NCBI GenBank assembly: GCA_002633005.1
Contig: NMRA01000152.1
Span: 1-64,000 of the forward strand
Length of the DNA stretch: 64,000 nucleotides
Source: Phoronis australis
Taxonomy: Eukaryota > Phoronida > Phoronidae
Direction: 5' to 3'
The notes below the pieces were generated by a model. It saw only the letters and a list, made by a program, of their open reading frames with translations. It had not been told where the DNA came from and did not search any database. This document shows, piece by piece, positions 42,501 through 52,266 of this stretch (the stretch's first letter is position 1; each line of letters opens with the position of its first letter). The position numbers were made by a program, and so were the translations under genes.

Positions 42501-45500
42501 GCGCCTCTCTAGTATTTCTTGATCAGTGTATTCCGGTTCGAACTGATAGCCTGTGAAACCTAACGATCCGACCCATGAAATCTTAGTCGGATGAGCTCTT
42601 GACTAAGTCGGGATTCAGTTGGTGCCGGGCTAGTTGCCATGTAGACGTTTATTTTTCTGAGTTATATGAAACTGAAACAACGTCTGTCTCATTAGATATA
42701 ATTTGTAATGCCTTGGAGTGCTCGTGAATGCAAATGTTTTGAGAAGCCAGCAATAAATAAACCACTGCGTTACCGGCTTTTGATGCCGGCTACAAAGGTA
42801 TTTGACCGGCACCGAGGCCGTGTGAGCGCATGCTAATTCAGTGTTTGCTGACGGAAAGCTGTTGTGAAACAATTACTCGATTTATATGCCATGGTCACAT
42901 GTTAGGGCAATCTTTATTTAGAAATATTAATCCATTTTTCAAATCATTGTTACTGTACAACCTTTGCCCTGACGTTCTGTGGATGGGGAACCTGAATTCG
43001 CGGCCCCCGTCAAGTAAGTAGATTTTCAGTTTCGTGACTATTTCACATACTATTACGAGCACATTATTTCTTTGGCTCACTATAGCCTTTTCGTGACTGG
43101 AGGTTTGGTTTCCAATTCAAGCTGGTTGATAATCGTGCCAGTCCCGGCGGCCGCAACGGGCCTGATCGGGTTCCGAGCCACTGGCTGGGATAACGAGTCA
43201 GTCCGGCCGCGACGGGCCTGATCGGGTTCCGAGCCACTGGCCAGGATAACAAGCGTTTCGTGTATTTAGAGCTAAAAAAATCACAAGCATAAACAACACA
43301 GATCTAGGTTCTCCTGTCTTTATTTCACGGAAGAATATTTCGAATTTATCTCCGAACAGACCCTAAACTCTTGCTACGGACCTTGGTAAATTGGTCTGCC
43401 GAACTTTGTAGGCGTACGGTGTGTCCAAATACCAGTAAATCCGTAACAGCGAAATAAAATAAAACAACACGTTTTTATAAGAACTCGGTGTATTTTTAAG
43501 GGTTATACACCGAAGTTTGATGATTTATTGGTGTTTAACGATGAATTCAAGCGATAAGCTGACACCAGTAACCCGTGTTGTGAACTGCTGAACAGTCTGC
43601 TTGTGAAACCAATTACGTCATTGGATAATTTCTACACCTCCGTCTGCCGTCAGATGTCAGGTAACGCAACCGAACGTGCCGTTGTCGAGTAGAACTACTC
43701 GATCTAACTTGTTTTTTGGGTGGCATTCTCCTTTAATGAGCCTTTCTGTGGAGTGCTAAAATTTTGTGATTTCCAGTTTAGATCGTGATTAGGAATAAAA
43801 TGCACCAAAAACATTCAAAACTAAAATCATCTTTCTGGAACAGTGAGACACTCCTTAAACCATCCTCCATTTTGCGACTATGATTTTGTGACTAGTGTTT
43901 TTTGGATTAAAACCCTACCCTGTAGCGGTACAGGGCAAAAACTGCTACGTTATATTTTAAAAGATCAGGAATTTCGTCATACTGCACTAAGACTATAAAG
44001 TACGTCCATTTTCTCAATTTTTTGAAATTATGAGAGATAATTACTTTTTCGAGTGAAAAGTGAGTCGGTTTCGCCAGTGTGACCAAGGCTTACAAGCCCG
44101 TCTTAGCACTGAGAATGGCGGAATGGCTCCACTTTCGTCAGTGAGGCTGGAATGTAGAATTTTGAAATTCTGTTTTTGATTTGCAAAATTGCATTCCAGG
44201 CAGTTTTTACCTATAGCTGCGAGTCTATAAATAGAGTCGTTAACCGACAGATTACCTGTTCGCATTAGTGTGGCTAATTCCCAAATGGCGAAGTACATGA
44301 AGAAAATAACGTTCTTGCACAAGAGACGCTGTGAAGCGACTGTTCTTAAGGCGAGGACGTATCCTTCCGCCACGAGCGTACTAAGAAGCAGGAAGGGGTG
44401 GGGCGTATAAAAGGATGAGACTGGTGTCAGCTGGGCAGGAGTGAAATAGGTGGCAACTGGGGAAGGTTAAAATTGTCTTGTGTCCTGTATTGTACCCTAG
44501 TGTGCACTGCTACTTAGCATAATTTTGAACCTAGCGTATACATTTTGACACTGAGCAAACCTAGTACTGTCGAGAAGCATGTCCCCATAACCATCCTTTC
44601 CAACTATAAATTATGGACATTCCGTGTTCCCGGAAATATCCGGACCCTTTAATTCCAACGCAATAGAGCATTTTATAAATAAGATTTATTTGTTCATCTT
44701 ACGTCCGGAACTTGAATATCTTCCAGGATTTGTTATTGTCGGTATTGTTCGCCTCATCAAGTTTAGAGTGTCAAAGATATTTAACAAAGAGTCGACCAGT
44801 GAAAGTAATTCCTCGAGCTGCCAGACACCATTATTGACGTCAGTGCGTCGCAGGGTCGATGCGGAGTTTGTCGAGGAAGACAGCGTGATCGCAATTAGGC
44901 AGATCTGCCGTGTGCTACCTGTTTACGGGGTGCTATTTCTGTTTTATTTTATTTTACCTCTGGTGAGTTATAATTTTAACCTGCATCGTTGAACAACTGT
45001 TCTAGTCTTTCAGAAGAACATTCACCAGTCGATCGCGCAATTGAAAACTAACAATGACCTGTCCGTTACAATCAACAACACTTGACTTAATCTATTTTTA
45101 AATCTATAATCGACAAAATTTGCAATCATCTGTGTCACAATCACAGGACACTCATTCACATCTAAGGAGTGCAAAGGAGAACTGGCCAAGGAGCAAAACA
45201 CTTTAGCGTTTGCTCTGTGCTGTTTTCGTGTCACTTCAGGGTGAATTTGCAGAATTGTTAGGCCTAGAGTAATGCTTCAATTATTTAGAGAAGCACTGCT
45301 GTATTTTCAAACACCGAGTCTCTGAAATACTTGCGCTTCACTTTCAGTGGGAAAATATCATGGATAAAGATTCGATGAACTCTACAGCGGAGGACATTGG
45401 CGAAGATATAGAAGATGGTATTCAAAAATCCATGTTCTGGGCTCACGTGACTGCAGAGACAGCCCAGATTGTGGTCGTATTTGCACTTTACCTGCTGGTG

Positions 45501-48500
45501 TTACCTTTGTGTAGACGTCTCTGCAAAGAACCTTCGTTCTATCAGAAATTAGGTAAACACATGGGCCGTGTCATTCGCTTCAAGTATGACTGAAAACCAC
45601 CTGAAATCAAATAGAAGAGCTGCTGTGCGTGAATTAACTTGGAATCCTGCCTCAAGATCGCGTGTGCATCCATTTGGAATTGAATATTCATTTGGACAAT
45701 CTGGTGAAATTTTTTATTCATTGTATTAGAATTTTGGTAGTTATTGGTCTCATAATCACCCGTTTACCGTAACTTGTTTCAAAGAATCGGAGGAATATGT
45801 GAATGTTTAAATCAATTACTGTTTGGTGAACACGATCGCCAACAGTTGAAAAAGATTGGATAAAATTTGTACCATTTTATCAACACGTAACTTGATTTAG
45901 TGCAGTGCATTTTTAATCAACGTGAACGCGATTATTTGCGTGAACTTGTCGAGTTTCCTCGTGCATTCCAAGTTCACGCATGCGTGATTAAGCAAGATTC
46001 CAAGCTCACGCACAACAGTGCGACCTGCACCTTTGTCAACGTGCTCGTTGGCGTTTCTTCAATCAGCTTTTCCAGTATCATGATCGTAAACCTTCATCAG
46101 CAGGGGCGGATCCAGGATTTTGAGTTCGGGGGCAGGGCAGAGTATTAGCCAGGACTTTGCCTGTCAGATATACGCACCCCCGAACTGCCAATTGGAATCT
46201 GGAAGAATTTTAGGGGGGAGGCATGACCCCCTTGCCTCCTCCATAAATCCGCCACTGATCAGCATCTCAATTTCTTCTTTCCCCAGCAGGTTTTTCCAAC
46301 GTCGTCCTACTTCTAAGCTTGGCAGCGGGTTTAGCGGTTCAGATAATTCAGCGTAGAAATCCAGAGTGGCTCGATACCGTTCAAGGTATATGGTACGAGT
46401 TTACCCAATCCTTCATCAACGGAGTTGGGCGCATTATTATCGATGTGAGCAGTGAGTATATTCCTGAACTTCAGGCACTTTCGTGGCGCAGTCAGTGTTG
46501 TCGCATGGTTATTTGAATTATCAGTTTAGTGGGCACAGAACAGTTCTCACTGGGTTTTGCTTAGCAAAATACACATCACTGGATTTGTCACCTTTTCTCT
46601 ACTCTGTAGATAACCGTAATGCAAAGAATGATATGGTGTCACTGAGTCATTTCACGTCAAAAACCCTACAGATGAGCATAGAAACTTTGTGTCTTGGTAT
46701 TTTTGTTCCTTTCATTCCCACTGAAAAGCAAAGTAGGCCGAGAAAAAGGGGCAAAAAGTAAACAAAATCGGCAATTTTCACTCAAAAACCAATACTTCCC
46801 TGCCGATGTACAACATAAACCGACATTAGTTTCTGAAAGCAAATTTCCTACTAATTCCAAAAATGTGGTCCAAAAGTACTATCAACCAACTAGTTCTTTA
46901 GCAATTCTGGCTTGTTTAAGGGCCACCTGAAACGGCAGCCAATTTTTCAGTCGCTGTCCAGAAATGCACAACAACAAGGGGCCGCCATCGTGAAAAAGAG
47001 TGCTGCTGCAGCCGAGCAAGTGGCGCTTTCTCATTCTCAACATGTTCATAATTACAAAAAAAAAATCCACAATGCCTATCTAAAAACTGCCCCCAAGCCT
47101 GGCTTAGCCCTAGATTTAAATATTTTGGCACTGCAAGTTGGCCGCGGTCGCAGCCCAACTGTTCATTGTCACCTGACAGCCGCGACTAGCGCACACAGGA
47201 AAGACAATTAGATTACCTACGAGGCGCTCGTGCCTATGAAAGACAGAATGCATTACCTACGAGGCGCTCGTGCCCATGAATGACCTCTCTTTAGAGTATA
47301 TACACTTATAGGTTTCGATGTCTTTTATAAATTTGTCTTCGGTGACGACCACCTCGACGAAGAGAGTCCTTTGTCACCCAAAGAGAGAAACACTCTGTAT
47401 AGGAAAAAATTACTGGTGTGAACGAAGACCATTGATTGTATACTCGGGAACCCAATGGTCGTCCGCCTAAGCATAAAACCGACTTGCTGTTGTACTCACC
47501 GAATTATTCCACTTCAAAGTTATGATCTGAATAGGATTCGATTTAACTCTCACAGATATACCGCATTCATCGATTCGGAAGTTTTCTTTAATTTGTGCCG
47601 AGTTATTTCAAATGTGCACTGCAATCGGCAGCCATTTTATTGTGACACCTAAGGTCGTCATACATGTATGCTGCCCCCTTTTGTAAAAACTGAGAAACAT
47701 GCAGAAAAAGGCCAACGAAGTAATGAAAATTGCAACAGCCTGTTTTTATTGACATAAACTCGATTTGAAGCTTTGATGTTGAGCTCTGCACTGTGGTTTC
47801 CAATAAAAGCCAATTGGACAACATTTCAATGCAGTTTAATGGTGAATGCGTGAGGCAAAAATGTTAAGAACCCAGCGTATCGCATTTGTCTGCGGATTTT
47901 TCCTTTGGCCTTCTAGATCCTACTAGTGCCTGGGACAAACAGATACATTGCATAAACAAACCCTGGATCATGTTTTGTGTCCCGTCGGAAGAAAATTTAA
48001 ATTCGAAAACATCTTCTGAAAACGCACAAAAAAGTGTATTAGTAAAATCTACTGATTTTTAAGTGGTTTTAAAAAACAATCGGTAAACTCACCGATTTTT
48101 GTCTCATTACTTTGATACGTGTCTCTTCCGATAAGTTAGTACCTAACGTGCAGACGAGCACTCCAAATTGGAACGCTAAGTCCCGCGTGGTTGCGCTGCA
48201 CGCGAAACAAGATGGCGGACGACCTTTGGAGCCTGACGACAATAGGTTACCGGACTATAGTGGTTTTGAAGAATCGCAGTGCTCGCATAGCAATGGCTGA
48301 TTTAGGTTTTGCAAGGGGGCCGAAACATGTGCCATAGTGTGCTCACCGTACCGAATTTCATGTTAAGTTCTATTTCGAAGAAAATGGTGCAACTAGCATG
48401 AGTACTTGAGTCTTGCACTAAGTATGCGTTTGGTCCTTCTTTATGTTCAGCGCTCCTACTATTTTTTTGAAGATTCCGCTAACCGTTGCTTGCGAGAAAA

Positions 48501-49427
48501 GCAAGCATATTTATTCGCGATTATCTTGCCTTCATAGTGCGCCCCTGATTGAGAGTACGCGGAGAAGAAGGGCTGTTTTCAACTAATTGCGATGTTTGTT
48601 TGATGACAATTTTAGGTTATTCGTTTGCCTATCTTGAAGCACCCCAAGGTTTAGAAGACGTCTTCATCGGTATGCTATTCTGTACCCGTGGAGTGGGATT
48701 TCTCATGGCCTCCGGGCTTACTGGTAAGAAATTAGGTCAATTTTAAAGCACTTATGAGGGAAATATTTAATGGTATGCAAACGATAAGAACTATGAAAGT
48801 TGATACGTTTTCAGCTGCAGAGTCGTTGTGCGTGAAACACGTGCACGCCCGTGCAACGACTGTACGTCAATCAAGTCCAATGACTGGATTTCTTTTCAGC
48901 AGATCATGACCATGAACGCCACGCTCTTCGATACAATTCGCCATTTTCCGTACTATGTGATGAAATACACATCGTACGGAAATGGACGAACTTGGTCTCT
49001 AACGAACTTGATTAACGCGTACGATTAATGCTCTGTGTCGTATATACATCTTGCTTGCTATTCGCAACCTGCTCATAGTTTGCGTGTATGATTTCTACGT
49101 TAAGCGACCTGCTAAATACATTTACGTGAATAAGACATGCCGGTGATCAAATAATTCAATAACTTTTCCTTTTCAGATATAAAGCAATTGACACCAAATG
49201 TGGCGTACAGGGTCGCGTTGGCCCTGTGTATAATTTTAAATATCATTTTAATTGTGTTTCTATCGCACAAACACAAGAAACAATCAGGAAATATCAGCTC
49301 GCGACAGTTAAGGACACAACCTCGGAGTGCGAGCGTGCAAGAAGGGTGCGACACTGAAAGAATTTGTAACATCAACAGACACTCAGAAAGGTCTAACTAT
49401 CGCTCAGTGGTGAAGTGGGAGACGTAA
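36233..49427 (+). CDS. Divergent POT/SLC15-type 12-helix transporter (whole gene, 10 exons)
   Basis: Exons: 36233-36584, 36783-36881, 38845-38930, 41327-41463, 41617-41786, 44727-44962, 45348-45552, 46290-46451, 48616-48723, 49177-49427. They join in phase to 601 residues, and every intron is GT...AG. The ATG is the first after an in-frame TGA at 36212. A Ser-rich N-tail of about 70 residues precedes 12 hydrophobic segments, with a long cytosolic linker between helices 6 and 7, as in proton-coupled peptide transporters (typically 570-730 residues). Family-like stretches are SGFTGRYKAVIAGFLTYLAG in the helix 2-3 region, and EDSVIAIRQICRVLPVYGVL before and in helix 7. The helix-1 ExxER motif reads VAFEH (81-85) and the FGADQ region reads YPFFVYHA, so proton coupling and peptide binding are doubtful. 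No substrate can be named. Similarity was judged by eye. AATAAA lies at 49881. Confidence 0.8.
36783..36881 (+). CDS. POT-like transporter exon 2
   Basis: Residues 118-150. ICYFLPIFAGLLISGFTGRY spans TM2 and the loop, and KAVIAGFLTYLA starts TM3. It matches the POT pattern of a GGxLAD-type loop followed by G(R/K)Y. The acceptor is TTTGACAG and the donor GTATAG. Confidence 0.82.
38845..38930 (+). CDS. POT-like transporter exon 3
   Basis: Residues 151-179, reading GTISLCAVYPPTTSQL and ending NRTWRM. It completes TM3 and the following loop. Phase agrees on both sides (acceptor TGTTACAG, donor GTAATT). It has less family similarity than its neighbours, so this exon is the least certain of the ten. 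Confidence 0.62.
38992..39264. mobile_element. Repeat A element (GGCGGAT family), copy 1
   Basis: Starts CAGGGGCGGATCCAGGATTT and ends AAATCCACCACTG, with GAAAC as a 5-bp duplication on both sides. The interior contains CCCGAACTGCCAAATGG and ATTTTAGGGGAGGGG. It is non-coding and lies in transporter intron 3. Confidence 0.88.
41327..41463 (+). CDS. POT-like transporter exon 4
   Basis: Residues 180-224. FLPIPLVVTSFGGALCKTAL (TM4) matches the POT GTGGIKP region. YPFFVYHA stands where FGADQ is usual, then FQQFIELFFA begins TM5. The acceptor is TATTCCAG and the donor GTGAGT, phase 2. Confidence 0.82.
41617..41786 (+). CDS. POT-like transporter exon 5
   Basis: Residues 225-281. WLCILFPFGDLTTFI finishes TM5. 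CVLLALILFIAGTKLYR is TM6, ending in the GxxxYR pattern common in POT proteins. The acceptor is TTTTCAG and the donor GTAAGT, phase 1. Confidence 0.84.
42223..42522 (+). CDS. THAP-type zinc-finger ORF (transposon-derived)
   Basis: A 99-residue ORF. The sequence CIVPACSNYEAAKKGGISFF, then RLAREPEMLRKWLAVSKNER and HLRGCGRHFVDIDF fits the C2CH THAP pattern: C-x4-C, an invariant-type Trp in RKW, and C-x2-H-F. THAP domains bind DNA, and in transposons they recognise the TIRs. A canonical AVPTF tail is not visible. The ORF may have further exons within the element or be a relic. Confidence 0.75.
   Translation: MNAAILRCIVPACSNYEAAKKGGISFFRLAREPEMLRKWLAVSKNERYVVNSKYEALKHLRGCGRHFVDIDFSDEFRLTKELSIRSVACACSRRLSSIS
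43138..43255. repeat. Tandem duplication, period about 57 bp, inside the Kolobok-like element
   Basis: Two copies of GGGCCTGATCGGGTTCCGAG and CCACTGGCTGGGATAAC-like text, GC-rich against an AT-rich background. Confidence 0.85.
44727..44962 (+). CDS. POT-like transporter exon 6
   Basis: Residues 282-360. The helix 6-7 linker is FVIVGIVRLIKFRVSKIF plus a Ser-rich loop. EDSVIAIRQICRVLPVYGVL then leads into TM7, like the POT pattern of a valine-acidic-lysine stretch before RLLP. The acceptor TATCTTCCAG is strong and the donor is GTGAGT. Confidence 0.84.
45348..45552 (+). CDS. POT-like transporter exon 7
   Basis: Residues 361-428. An acidic external loop (TAEDIGEDIEDGI) is followed by TM8 (TAETAQIVVVFALYLLVLPL) and a basic loop. 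The acceptor is CTTTCAG and the donor GTAAAC, phase 1. Confidence 0.82.
45623..46015. mobile_element. Short TIR element, family 1, copy 2
   Basis: A diverged copy of 2661-3085 in the same orientation, with GCTGTGCGTGAATTAACTTG at the left and CAAGCTCACGCACAAC at the right. Shared internal blocks include GTAACTTGATTTAGTGCA and GAGGAATATKTGAATG. It lies in transporter intron 7. Confidence 0.78.
46101..46257. mobile_element. Repeat A element, copy 2
   Basis: CAGGGGCGGATCCAGGATTT to AAATCCGCCACTG, with ATCAG on both sides as a 5-bp duplication. It lies between the family 1 element and transporter exon 8. Confidence 0.88.
46290..46451 (+). CDS. POT-like transporter exon 8
   Basis: Residues 429-482. 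TM9 is SNVVLLLSLAAGLAVQII, then a basic loop. TM10 is WYEFTQSFINGVGRIIID, in the position of the POT PQYFLIGxGE helix, with Arg in place of the usual acidic residue. The acceptor is CAGCAG and the donor GTGAGT. Confidence 0.82.
47212..47279. repeat. Short tandem duplication, period 40 bp
   Basis: ATTACCTACGAGGCGCTCGT occurs at 47212 and 47252. Confidence 0.85.
48616..48723 (+). CDS. POT-like transporter exon 9
   Basis: Residues 483-518. SYSFAYLEAPQGLEDVFIGM matches the POT pattern EFxYxxAPxxMKS before TM11. TM11 is LFCTRGVGFLMASGL. The acceptor is ATTTTAG and the donor GTAAGA, phase 1. Confidence 0.87.
49177..49427 (+). CDS. POT-like transporter exon 10 (C-terminus)
   Basis: Residues 519-601. 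TM12 (YRVALALCIILNIILIVFL) is followed by a basic hydrophilic tail of about 50 residues ending VVKWET and a TAA stop. The acceptor is CCTTTTCAG. Confidence 0.82.
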
Positions 49428-49509
49428 AGCGTCTTAACAAGTGACTTGATATATTTTGTAGAACAATGTCTGATTTACCGCAGGCCCGAATGTCTTAACT
49501 TCTGCGGTC

Positions 49510-49753
49510 CTGGGGCCTGTTCTAAGAAACTGACTTAAGTTCATTTTTGACAGTTTAATATTTGTCTTAACTTCCAAACTTTGAAACTTCCACATTCGGT
49601 AAGTTGGTTAAAATCAACAAAACTTATGTCAAACACTTAAGTCAAACTTAAGATCTCTTTCTTGAATTGGCTTTGAGACAAGTTTAACTTTTGTTTTGAA
49701 ACTTACAAAAATCTAAGATTTGTCTTAGCTAAGTCAGTTGGAACGGGCCCCAG
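49510..49753. mobile_element. Short TIR element, family 4
   Basis: CTGGGGCCTGTTCTAAGAAA at the left mirrors CCAGTTGGAACGGGCCCCAG-like text at the right (CAGTTGGAACGGGCCCCAG). The 244-bp interior repeats CTTAAGTY and AAACTT words. It is non-coding and lies just downstream of the transporter stop codon. Confidence 0.78.
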
Positions 49754-49880
49754 AATATGTTTTTCAGTAGCTTAGTTCAACACCAGATGGACCCGTGCAA
49801 AGGCAAACTTGGTGTCGTAAATTGTAATGGCTTTGCGTAACTAAGCGCACTTTCACCGGGTATTTGTTTGCTTGCTGGGC

Positions 49881-49886
49881 AATAAA
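49881..49886 (+). promoter_or_regulatory. Candidate polyadenylation signal of the transporter gene
   Basis: AATAAA 454 bases past the stop. A short TIR element (49510-49753) lies between, so if this signal is used the element is in the 3' UTR. Confidence 0.4.
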
Positions 49887-49989
49887 ACACTGCAAAGTAC
49901 ATGAGTCTTTTTTAATTTTCTGAAAAAATTATTCGGAAAATGCATAATAAACGCCTAATCCATTTCCAAGATACATAAACAACATGACT

Positions 49990-51270
49990 TCACTTTTAGT
50001 AAGAGCTACGCAAAGCGTTGAAATGTGCCTACGACTGCACCGCAAGCTGTATGCTTCTAGACGTGTTGATTAATGTCTTAAACCATGGAAAGGTCTCATT
50101 TTATCTCTAATAGAGACCTACTTGCCAAATTTCATGGAAATCCGTCCAGGAACTCCAAAGAAAGAATTGCCACCATGAGGCACGTCAGAAATCCGATCAG
50201 CCCAAAACAAGTTGCCATCTGTTACCAAGTTTATAAAATGCATTATTTCACAAGATCCTACAAGAGGTTTGGGAAAAACAGATGTGGATGAAAAGAAAAA
50301 TTGCTATTAGGGGCGTTACAACAGCCGGGCACATTTGAAAATCAGCGTCAGTTGTTTTGTTGTTAGAAAAGATCTGCCAATTTCTTTAAAGAAGTCGATG
50401 CTAACAATGAATCCGAATCAGAGACTCGGAAACGATAAAATGGCCGCTGGGTGGTGCAGCAAACGTCTAATCCGTCCGAATCCAAACAGGTGTTGTCTCC
50501 TTAGTAGAAACTGCCAAATTTCATGAAATTCCTTCAAAGAATTCTGAATACACAACAAAAACTAAAATGGCCGCTAGGTGGCAGAGCGGTGGTCAGATCG
50601 CCCAAAAGTCCCCGTCATTATTTATGGCATAAAATTGCCAATTTTCATACAAAGATCCTCCAGGGGTTAAGGAGGTACAGCGGAGGATACAAAAATGCCC
50701 CTTGGGGACACCAGAGTAGTCGCATCGGTCTGAAAATCTATGTCAGCCGTGGTCTTACCGGTAGGGACACATCTACCAATGTTAATTATAATGATCCTCA
50801 GCCTTGCAGCGGTTTTGAGCCCTGAAGTTACAGAGGTGAATGTAAAAACTAGAAATGGCCACTAGGGGGCACAGCAGTAGCCTGATCCGTCCAAAAGCCG
50901 TCACCCTTCGTTTTCACATTCACCAAATTTCTTTAAAATCTTGCTAGAGGTGAAAACGATACAGTTGTGGACGCAAACAAATAACAAATTGCCACTAGGG
51001 GGTCAACACAGCAGTTGGGCTTGCCTGAAAATATACGTCAGCAGTAGTGTTCTTGACAGGAAAGGAAACCTATTTGGTAAATTTCATGAAAATCCATTAG
51101 AACTCCGGAAATACAAAGGCAAACGTAAAAAAACTAACTCTACCACTAGAGGCACAACGGCAGTCGCACTGATCCGAAACTCCTTATGTATCGCCAGTGA
51201 GTTTCATATAACACATCTGCCAAATCTCAGTCTTGAGATCCTACAAGGCGTTTACGAGATACAATAGAGA
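49990..51270. repeat. Degenerate long-unit repeat array, copy 2
   Basis: Five or six diverged units carry AAATTGCCACTAGGGGG, a CAGCAGT segment, GATCCGTCCAAAA and TGTCTCCTTAGTAGAAAC-like text, then AAATTTCATGAAAATCC. It is the same family and orientation as 13140-14170. The apparent ORFs here are repeat by-products. Confidence 0.65.
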
Positions 51271-52022
51271 ACGCCGGACGCCCGGGGCAGAGACGACAGC
51301 AATATGCAGAAGAAGAAGTTTAATTTGTACACGGCATATATAAACGATATACGCTGATATGAGGTGGTGAAACAAAGGCAGGCGCCGCTACAAGTTGACC
51401 ACCTAAACACAATACAATACAAGGAAAAAAATCTAATTTTATCTAATCTAAGTTAATCTCAGCATGTCTAATCTAAACTAACGTATCCAATCAAATCAAA
51501 CAAATGCAAACTTAAAGGTGACAATTAACGTATGAGAACAAACCACACAATCAGGTGAAGTACAAACAGCATGGTCGTCGTCTGGCGGTTTCTTGGAATT
51601 TTTGAAATCACAAATCGTGAAGAAGGTTCATTCAAGGCTTAAGACAAACACGAATTTTACACGATGGAGGCTTTTTGGTTTCCTCGTTATAAAAGAACTA
51701 CATTAAAATCTTTAAAGAGAATTCATACCAAAATCAGAAACTATCTCACAGCAGCTCACGAAGACAAGTTTGGAAAATCCCCGTATGTCCGGAGGTCCGT
51801 AATAATGCATGCAGATCAGCAACTCTCCAAGTTGTCTTATGATGTTCACTCACGACTATATCTCCTGCAAAACAATAAACTGTGGTATTTTTAACATAGG
51901 GGCCATTTTGCGTAATTTTTTTAAGCGGTATTGGTACTGGCTTTTTTCAGTAAGTTAAAACCTATGAACATCTGACACAGAGCTGTATGTAAGATTCATG
52001 TTGTTATTGACATAAAACGCTC

Positions 52023-52028
52023 TTTATT
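52023..52028 (-). promoter_or_regulatory. Candidate polyadenylation signal of the oxygenase gene
   Basis: AATAAA on the minus strand, 123 bases past the stop codon. The distance is typical for a short 3' UTR. Confidence 0.5.
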
Positions 52029-52150
52029 TGTCGCCCGTTGTTTTCTCTGGTAGTGCTGTTATTTTTTGAGAATGCTTCTTAACTCATACAGTCACTTCGA
52101 GTGACTACGAAACAAGCAATAACCAAGGCACACAGGTGGCAGCACTGCTT

Positions 52151-52266
52151 CTAGTAACGTCCTTCTTCGAAGTTTTCGTCCCCGACAAATGCCGTTCCCA
52201 AGGCCACGATGATAGAGTCACCCACGTTTTCCGTCTCATGGTACCACTTGCCGGCGTGAAACACCA
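52151..52266 (-). CDS. JmjC-like oxygenase exon 4 (C-terminus)
   Basis: Residues 317-354. LVFHAGKWYHETENVGDSII carries the distal metal His (326), and the protein ends FEEGRY and a TAG stop. The acceptor region is duplicated in tandem with a 40-bp period (see findings). Confidence 0.87.

Larger units (their letters stand above)
42060..43736 (+). mobile_element. Kolobok-like TTAA element with THAP-domain ORF
   Basis: TTAA target sites (42060-42063 and 43733-43736) flank 15-bp TIRs, AGGAGAATGCCACCC at the left and its exact inverse at the right. TTAA duplications together with a THAP domain are features of Kolobok-type DNA transposons. The element is 1,669 bp and lacks a recognised catalytic domain, so it is probably a deleted derivative. 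It lies in transporter intron 5. Confidence 0.8.

Noticed and set aside
44041-44373. 110-codon minus ORF in a transporter intron
   Set aside because: No recognised motif, no splice context and no repeat relationship found.
51664-51894. 76-codon plus ORF with basic residues
   Set aside because: Some protein-like look, but no recognised family and no linked exon.
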